DNA of 11,284 nt, from NCBI GenBank assembly GCA_964596375.1, contig CAZQTO010000076.1, positions 1 through 11,284 of the forward strand, read 5' to 3'. Under the pieces are notes generated by a model. The model did no database searches. It saw nothing but the letters and a program-made list of their open reading frames with translations, and had not been told where the DNA came from. Positions 7,280 to 11,284 of the stretch are shown piece after piece (position 1 is the stretch's first letter; each line of letters starts with the position of its first letter). The stretch comes from UBA1543 sp964596375. GTDB lineage: Bacteria; Pseudomonadota; Zetaproteobacteria; Mariprofundales; Mariprofundaceae. Made by a program: the position numbers and the translations under genes.

Positions 7280-8266
7280 TCATCGATTCCGCTCAAACTT
7301 CATCCAGCGCCGCACATTGGCATTGTGTTCTTCAAGTGTGGAAGCAAAGGCATGCCCGCCGCTGCCATCGGCCACGAAATACAGGTAATCGACATCCGCA
7401 GGATCGGCTGCTGCGCGCAAGCTTGCCGCACCGGGATTGCAGATCGGCGTGAGCGGCAGACCCTTGCGCGTATAACTGTTCCACGGCGTGTCGCGTTTCA
7501 GATCGCCCTTGTGCAGATTGCCGGAGAAATTCCCGTCCTCATGCCACAGGCCGTAAATCACGGTCGGGTCCATTTGCAGGGCCATACGCCTCTCAAGGCG
7601 ATTGCGAATCACAGCTGCAACCAGCGGGCGCTCCGCATCCATGGCCGTTTCCTTTTCAACGATGGAAGCCACGATGCGCAGTCCTTGGGCACCCTGCCAG
7701 GCCGGTAGCAGGGTTTGCATAAGTGCATGCTGCGCCCTGAGCATATCAAGCAACACAGCATGCGCATCGACAGGCAGGCGATAGGTGTAGGTTTCGGGCA
7801 AGAGATACCCTTCCCCCTCCCCGTCGATCTTCCTCTCGCCAAGCATCTTCTGAAAAGCCTCCTGCCAGAGCGCCAACGGCGTTTGCGTCTGACCGGCAAG
7901 CAACAGCAATATCTCGTCATTGCGCAGCCCCTCGGCAACGGTCAGGCGATGCAGCAGCACATCCCCGCGACGCAGGCGCTGCAGGACCTTTGAAAGCTTT
8001 GCCGGCTCAACAAAATGGTATTCGCCACTCTGCAATTCCTGCGCATCGCCACGCAGACGGGCCAGCAGACGAAACATCAGGGCGGAACGTATAACCCCTT
8101 CCTCTTCAAGTTTGCGCGCAATGCCCTGTGTGGATGTGCCGGGCGCAATCACCACGGTTCGCGCTTCGGGCGGCTGCACGGAAACCTGCGTCTGTACGGC
8201 ATAATAAGCCCCCAGCCCGGAAACCAGGATAAGCAGGGCCATCAGCGCAAACAGTTTCAGGCTCAC
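7280..8266 (-). CDS. mltG: Endolytic murein transglycosylase MltG (YceG-like)
   Basis: This is a 328-residue inner-membrane lytic transglycosylase thought to cut nascent glycan strands and so end their synthesis. A single N-terminal membrane segment (about residues 4-24) anchors a periplasmic domain. The LysM-like part spans roughly 35-110 (VVIAPGTSTQGIARKLEEEGVI, then SGEYHF). The catalytic domain follows, with GYLLPETYTY, the active-site motif ASIVEKET (catalytic Glu probably E204), LQMDPTVIYG, WNSYTRKGLPLTPICNPG and a terminal DYLYFVADGSGGHAFASTLEEHN. The start codon is GTG at 8266, four bases before the end of the pabC stop (GTGA overlap). GGAG (8278-8275) lies 8 nt upstream, which supports GTG over any later ATG. 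Confidence 0.96.
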   Translation of the reverse strand: MSLKLFALMALLILVSGLGAYYAVQTQVSVQPPEARTVVIAPGTSTQGIARKLEEEGVIRSALMFRLLARLRGDAQELQSGEYHFVEPAKLSKVLQRLRRGDVLLHRLTVAEGLRNDEILLLLAGQTQTPLALWQEAFQKMLGERKIDGEGEGYLLPETYTYRLPVDAHAVLLDMLRAQHALMQTLLPAWQGAQGLRIVASIVEKETAMDAERPLVAAVIRNRLERRMALQMDPTVIYGLWHEDGNFSGNLHKGDLKRDTPWNSYTRKGLPLTPICNPGAASLRAAADPADVDYLYFVADGSGGHAFASTLEEHNANVRRWMKFERNR

Positions 8267-9114
8267 AGCATATGCTCCGGCACGCCCTGCCTGCCGCGCA
8301 ATGCATCAAGCAAAGCGGCAAACTGATCGGGATGCACATCGAGTCTTCGTCCATTCACTGATGCAACTGCCCGGATGAAACTTCCGCTGTTGCAGATGGC
8401 CATCGCATCGCAGACCTGCAACCAGTCGACAGGACAGCGGCAGGCACGCAACACACCGGACTCAAGCAGTGCCTGGCGCACCACGCCCGGCAGCAGCGCA
8501 TCACTGTCCGGGGTGAGCCACTCGCCGTTCAGCAGCAGCAGGATATTGGCTGTTTCCATGCACAACACATCATCGCCAAGTGTGAACAGGGCCTGCTCAT
8601 GTTCGCCAAGCTGGCCGGCATGCCGCGCCTGATGCAGCAGGCGAATCGTGAAGGCATAGTCGGCGGTAAATTTGGCAATGCGCGCCATGCCGCTCAGCGG
8701 CCAATGCAGGGTACGCAAGGCAAGCGGCTCGCTTGCAGGGTGATACGGCCATGCCTGAATATGCACTTCTGTCTGACGCTCGCCATCCGGAATCAAACCA
8801 CGCGGCGCAACACCTCCGCTAATCGTCAGCCGCAGCAAGACATCCTCCCCGGCCGTTTCCGCCGCCTCAAGGCAGCGTGGCAGCAAACCTTCCGGACATG
8901 CCAGACCGAAGGCGGCAAGGCCCTGCTGCAGACGGGCCAGATGCGCATCCCAGGCAAAGATTTCGCCCCTGATGACGCGCATCGTCTCAAAGCATGCCTC
9001 GCCGTAAAGCAGCCCGCGATCCGGATCGTTATTGCTGGTGATAGATGCCTCCTGTGGACGGTTTTTCTTCCGTGATGAACCATCGCATGCTATAAGCTCG
9101 CATGCTCGATTCAT
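8263..9114 (-). CDS. pabC: Class IV PLP aminotransferase, probable aminodeoxychorismate lyase
   Basis: PabC converts 4-amino-4-deoxychorismate to p-aminobenzoate and pyruvate for folate synthesis. Fold-type IV signatures: DRGLLYGEACFETMR near the N-terminus, the probable PLP lysine in ARIAKFTADYA, CMETANILLLLNGEWLTP, LLPGVVRQALLE, and SGSFIRAV near the end. Branched-chain or D-amino acid aminotransferases share this fold; assignment to PabC rests on its place before mltG and tmk, as in E. coli. The start is uncertain. The only in-frame ATG (9114) overlaps the start of divergent ilvA by 13 nt and gives 283 residues. A perfect AGGAGG (9053-9048) lies 5 nt before an in-frame AUC at 9042, which would give 259 residues. 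No ATG, GTG or TTG lies between. Coordinates use the ATG. Confidence 0.85.
   Translation of the reverse strand: MNRACELIACDGSSRKKNRPQEASITSNNDPDRGLLYGEACFETMRVIRGEIFAWDAHLARLQQGLAAFGLACPEGLLPRCLEAAETAGEDVLLRLTISGGVAPRGLIPDGERQTEVHIQAWPYHPASEPLALRTLHWPLSGMARIAKFTADYAFTIRLLHQARHAGQLGEHEQALFTLGDDVLCMETANILLLLNGEWLTPDSDALLPGVVRQALLESGVLRACRCPVDWLQVCDAMAICNSGSFIRAVASVNGRRLDVHPDQFAALLDALRGRQGVPEHML
9048..9053 (-). promoter_or_regulatory. Perfect Shine-Dalgarno inside the annotated 5' end of pabC
   Basis: AGGAGG on the minus strand, 5 nt before ATC at 9042-9040 in the pabC frame. It is the strongest ribosome binding site in the window, yet no standard start codon follows it. Confidence 0.6.
9083..9106 (+). 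repeat. Direct repeat TCGCATGCT across the ilvA start
   Basis: The 9-mer occurs at 9083-9091 and 9098-9106, with a 15-bp period. The second copy contains the ilvA ATG. Each holds the palindrome GCATGC. Between them lies TATAAG (9091-9096), a possible -10 box. It could be an operator or chance. Confidence 0.5.
9091..9096 (+). promoter_or_regulatory. Possible -10 box of ilvA
   Basis: TATAAG ends 5 nt before the ilvA ATG. If used, transcription would start at or within a base or two of the ATG, giving a leaderless mRNA, which agrees with the lack of a visible ribosome binding site. No convincing -35 box lies 16-18 bp upstream. Confidence 0.3.
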
Positions 9115-10610
9115 ACCTTACAGCCATCGAACACGCGCACGTCTACGACATTGCCCGCGAAACGCCGCTGGAACTTGCACCGCTGCTGTCAGCGCGTTTG
9201 CACAATGAAGTTCTGCTTAAACGCGAGGACATGCAACCTGTTTTCTCATTCAAATTGCGCGGCGCCTACAACAAAATAGCCCAGATGAGCGATGCCGAGT
9301 GTGCCAGGGGTGTCATCTGCGCTTCGGCCGGCAACCATGCACAAGGTGTAGCCATGGGAGCCGCGCATCGCGGCTGCAAGGCCACCATCGTGATGCCGAC
9401 CACCACGCCGGAAATCAAGGTGCGCGCAGTCGAAGCGCTGGGCGGAACGGTTGTGCTGTTTGGTGATTCCTATTCCGATTCTTCAGCACATGCCATCCAA
9501 CTGTGCGCAGAGTCCGGCATGCATTTCGTGCACCCCTACGACGACCCACAGGTTATTGCCGGTCAGGGAACGATTGCCGAGGAAATGCTGCGTCAGGTCA
9601 CCAGCGATATGGATGCTGTGTTTGTACCCATCGGCGGCGGCGGCCTGATTGCCGGCATGGCTGTGTATCTCAAGCACTATTCGCCGCGCACCAAAATCAT
9701 CGGTGTGGAGCCATTCGATTCGGCGGCCATGCACGATTCCATCAAGGCGGGCGAACGCATCATGCTGTCGCAGGTCGGTATTTTTGCCGACGGCGTGGCT
9801 GTCAAACAGGTCGGCGAACACACCTTCGATCTGGTACAGCGGTACGTTGATGAGATTATTCTGGTGGATACCGATGAAATCTGTGCCGCCATCAAGGATG
9901 TGTTCGACGACAATCGCTCCATTGTGGAGCCCGCCGGGGCCCTGGCTGTAGCAGGCATGAAGAAGTATGTGGAACGCGAAGGCATCAGGGGTATGGTGCT
10001 GGCCTGCATCAACAGCGGCGCGAACATGAATTTCGACCGCCTGCGCCATGTCGCCGAGCGCACCGAGATGGGCGAAAAACGGGAAGCGCTGTTTACCGTC
10101 ACCATCCCCGAGAAGCCCGGCTCCTTTTTGCAGTTCTGCCGCATGCTGGGCGACAGGAATATCACCGAATTCAACTACCGTCTGTCCAGTCGTGAAGAAG
10201 CGCATGTGTTTGTCGGCGCATCCATCCGCAATATCGGCGAGATGGATAAGCTGCTGGGAGAACTGCGTGATAACGGCTATGCAGTGCTCAACCTGATGGA
10301 CAACGAACTGGCCAAGCTGCATGTCCGCCACATGGTCGGCGGGCGCAGCGAACTGGTGCATGATGAAGTCATTTACCGCTTCGAGTTCCCCGAACGCCCC
10401 GGCGCGCTGCTTAAATTCCTCACCCAGTCGGCCGGGCGCTGGAACATCTCCATGTTCCACTATCGCAACCACGGCGCAGCATACGGAAGGGTTTTGGTCG
10501 GCCTCGAAGTCCCGCCCGCCGAACATGTCCAACTACAGGCCTTCCTCGATGAGCTGGGCTATGCCTATGTGGAAGAAAGCGACAACCCGGTTTACCACAA
10601 CTTTCTCTAG
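9102..10610 (+). CDS. ilvA: Biosynthetic threonine deaminase (threonine ammonia-lyase)
   Basis: It converts threonine to 2-oxobutanoate and ammonia, the first committed step of isoleucine synthesis. The 502-residue protein follows E. coli IlvA closely. The PLP lysine is K51 in FSFKLRGAYN; the substrate loop is SAGNHAQGVA (75-84); the phosphate-binding glycine loop is GGGGLIAG (178-185); SGAN lies at 305-308. Two ACT-like regulatory domains span about 327-400 and 420-495 (IPEKPGSFLQF and FPERPGALLKF), so feedback inhibition by isoleucine and modulation by valine are expected. ATG 9102 fits the family start, but no ribosome binding site is seen. The terminal TAG (10608-10610) lies in the left CTAG flanking the hairpin element that follows. 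Confidence 0.98.
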   Translation: MLDSYLTAIEHAHVYDIARETPLELAPLLSARLHNEVLLKREDMQPVFSFKLRGAYNKIAQMSDAECARGVICASAGNHAQGVAMGAAHRGCKATIVMPTTTPEIKVRAVEALGGTVVLFGDSYSDSSAHAIQLCAESGMHFVHPYDDPQVIAGQGTIAEEMLRQVTSDMDAVFVPIGGGGLIAGMAVYLKHYSPRTKIIGVEPFDSAAMHDSIKAGERIMLSQVGIFADGVAVKQVGEHTFDLVQRYVDEIILVDTDEICAAIKDVFDDNRSIVEPAGALAVAGMKKYVEREGIRGMVLACINSGANMNFDRLRHVAERTEMGEKREALFTVTIPEKPGSFLQFCRMLGDRNITEFNYRLSSREEAHVFVGASIRNIGEMDKLLGELRDNGYAVLNLMDNELAKLHVRHMVGGRSELVHDEVIYRFEFPERPGALLKFLTQSAGRWNISMFHYRNHGAAYGRVLVGLEVPPAEHVQLQAFLDELGYAYVEESDNPVYHNFL

Positions 10611-10619
10611 GGATACTCT

Positions 10620-10645
10620 GAAAAACACCCTCCATGGTGTTTTTC
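10620..10645. repeat. Hairpin 1 of the element
   Basis: A perfect 10-bp stem, GAAAAACACC and GGTGTTTTTC, around a CTCCAT loop. The T run lies within the stem, so it is not a standard terminator, though it is the first structure after the ilvA stop. Confidence 0.9.
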
Positions 10646-10650
10646 ATTAC

Positions 10651-10680
10651 GCAAAGGAAAAAGTGCGATTTTTCCTTTGC
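10651..10680. repeat. Hairpin 2 of the element
   Basis: A perfect 12-bp stem, GCAAAGGAAAAA and TTTTTCCTTTGC, around a 6-nt GTGCGA loop. Confidence 0.92.
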
Positions 10681-10683
10681 TCA

Positions 10684-10713
10684 CAAAATCAAGCACTTGC
10701 GTGCATGATTTTG
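10684..10713. repeat. Hairpin 3 of the element
   Basis: An outer 8-bp stem CAAAATCA/TGATTTTG, one A-A mismatch, then an inner GCAC/GTGC stem with a TTGC loop. Confidence 0.88.
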
Positions 10714-10733
10714 GCGGCCCGTCCATGGGCCGC
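10714..10733. repeat. Hairpin 4 of the element
   Basis: A GC-rich 7-bp stem, GCGGCCC and GGGCCGC, around a GTCCAT loop. It directly abuts hairpin 3. It shares TCCATGG (10722-10728) with hairpin 1 (10631-10637). Confidence 0.88.
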
Positions 10734-10735
10734 AC

Positions 10736-10762
10736 GGATGCTCTGACATATTCAGAGCATCC
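10736..10762. repeat. Hairpin 5: palindromic right end of the element
   Basis: A perfect 11-bp stem, GGATGCTCTGA and TCAGAGCATCC, around a CATAT loop. Its outer arm is the right terminal repeat; its inner arm is nearly identical to the left terminal repeat (10611-10621). The left end and the inner arm therefore compete for the same partner. Confidence 0.92.
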
Positions 10763-10766
10763 CTAG

Positions 10767-10865
10767 TGCCTGTCACAGCAAAAACCTTCGGCATGTTTCC
10801 GCCCCAGGAACTTGCGTTGCCGGACGCTATCCGGTCACAATGCCACAAACATTTCGGGAGTTAGC
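10767..10865 (+). promoter_or_regulatory. Leader and probable promoter region of the DUF502 gene
   Basis: This spacer lies between the hairpin element and the DUF502 start. A weak -35/-10 pair, TTGCGT (10812-10817) and CACAAT (10836-10841), has an 18-bp spacer. CCGGA/TCCGG (10820-10834) form a small hairpin between them. GGGAG (10856-10860) is the ribosome binding site, 5 nt before the ATG. I see no gene here. Confidence 0.35.
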
Positions 10866-11284
10866 ATGAAAAAACGTTCTCCGCTCAAACGCTGGTTCTT
10901 CACCGGGCTGATCCTGCTGGTGCCGATCATGGTCACCTTCTACATCTTCATGGGCCTCGTACAGTCGATGGATGGGCTTATCGGCCTGATTCCATACGCC
11001 TGGCAACCGGATCAGTTGCTCGGTTTCCATATCCCCGGGCTCGGTGTGCTGTTCACCTTCATTATCGTGCTGGTCACCGGCATGCTCGGCACCAGCTTCA
11101 TCGGCCGCTGGGTGGTAGGCACAGGCGAAAGCGTCGTTGATCGCATCCCGCTGGTACGCACGGTGTATGGTGCGCTTAAAAATGTGCTGGAGACGGTGCT
11201 GCGCGACAATCAGGATTCATTCCGCCGTGTCGTACTCGTCGAATATCCGCGCAAAGGCACGTATGCACGGGGCTTTGTCAGCGG
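10866..11284 (+). CDS. DUF502 family membrane protein, partial
   Basis: These are the first 139 complete codons of an inner-membrane protein of unknown function, cut by the window edge. A basic N-terminus (MKKRSPLKRW) leads into a first membrane segment (about residues 11-32, FFTGLILLVPIMVTFYIFMG) and a second (about 56-80, including FTFIIVLVTGMLGTSFIG). The family signatures IPLVRTVYGALKNV (94-107) and VVLVEYPRKGTYARGFVSG (122 onward) are clear. A good GGGAG lies 5 nt before the ATG. Homologues often sit beside aspS or other housekeeping genes; no function is established. Confidence 0.9.
   Translation, partial: MKKRSPLKRWFFTGLILLVPIMVTFYIFMGLVQSMDGLIGLIPYAWQPDQLLGFHIPGLGVLFTFIIVLVTGMLGTSFIGRWVVGTGESVVDRIPLVRTVYGALKNVLETVLRDNQDSFRRVVLVEYPRKGTYARGFVS

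Larger units (their letters stand above)
10607..10766. mobile_element. MITE-like hairpin-rich element with CTAG target duplication
   Basis: The 152-bp core (10611-10762) begins with GGATACTCTGA and ends with TCAGAGCATCC, an 11-bp terminal inverted repeat with one mismatch. CTAG stands outside each end (10607-10610 and 10763-10766), as expected for a 4-bp target duplication; because CTAG is a palindrome it also extends the inverted repeat to 14 of 15 matches. IS5-group elements are known to duplicate YTAR sites, so mobilisation in trans by such a transposase is a reasonable inference. There is no coding capacity. Five hairpins (listed separately) cover about 133 of 152 bp. The left CTAG contains the ilvA stop codon. 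Alternatives are a structured 3' UTR or a BIME-like extragenic repeat. Copy number elsewhere in the genome is unknown. Confidence 0.65.

Noticed and set aside
9075..9095. Short leader peptide MNHRML-stop just upstream of ilvA, as an attenuator
   Set aside because: It has no ribosome binding site, no run of Ile/Val/Leu codons and no terminator hairpin between it and ilvA. It is probably chance.
9483..10532. 349-codon open frame on the minus strand opposite ilvA
   Set aside because: It lies entirely inside ilvA, which matches its family over its full length. The shadow shows no family motif or ribosome binding site; long antisense frames are common in GC-rich genes.
10611..10762. Hairpin series as a CRISPR array, integron attC site or tRNA-like RNA
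   Set aside because: The hairpins are not repeated units with spacers, integron core sites are not visible, and there are no tRNA T-loop or anticodon-arm features.

Overview
The window reads as a housekeeping segment of a moderately GC-rich bacterial chromosome. It looks proteobacterial: the cluster pabC-mltG-(small gene)-tmk-holB resembles the E. coli order, and the threonine deaminase is the long form with two ACT-like domains. An environmental draft assembly (for example a Zetaproteobacterium) would fit, but I cannot fix the taxon by eye. A run of ten N shows it comes from a scaffolded draft.

Left part (1-2246): an RlmD-type 23S rRNA methyltransferase (minus strand, cut by the window edge) lies downstream of a midA (DUF185) methyltransferase and overlaps it by 8 nt. 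Thioredoxin trxA is divergent from midA and ends at a strong intrinsic terminator (2220-2246). The N run falls in the SAM-binding motif of midA. It appears to be a false gap: the two sides share GATC, and merging them gives a continuous family-like reading frame.

Centre (2284-9114): one long minus-strand series, probably an operon, in transcription order pabC, mltG, a DUF4911-like small gene, tmk, holB, metG, a DUF2062 membrane protein and a fructosamine-3-kinase-family protein. Junctions are very tight: 4-nt overlap, 13-nt gap, 4-nt overlap, 1-nt overlap, 18-nt gap, 55-nt gap, then a 4-nt gap or a longer overlap depending on the kinase start. The genes combine folate synthesis, peptidoglycan processing, dTTP supply, clamp loading, tRNA charging and repair of glycated amines. 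The start of pabC is unresolved: its only ATG overlaps divergent ilvA, while a perfect AGGAGG precedes an AUC codon.

Right part (9102-11284): ilvA on the plus strand, then a 152-bp hairpin-dense element (10611-10762) with imperfect terminal inverted repeats and a CTAG on each side. It has the architecture of a MITE inserted exactly at the ilvA stop codon. Five hairpins fill about 133 of its 152 bp. Next comes a DUF502 membrane protein cut by the window edge. The hairpin element is the least ordinary thing here. I see no defence system, CRISPR array, prophage, rRNA or tRNA.
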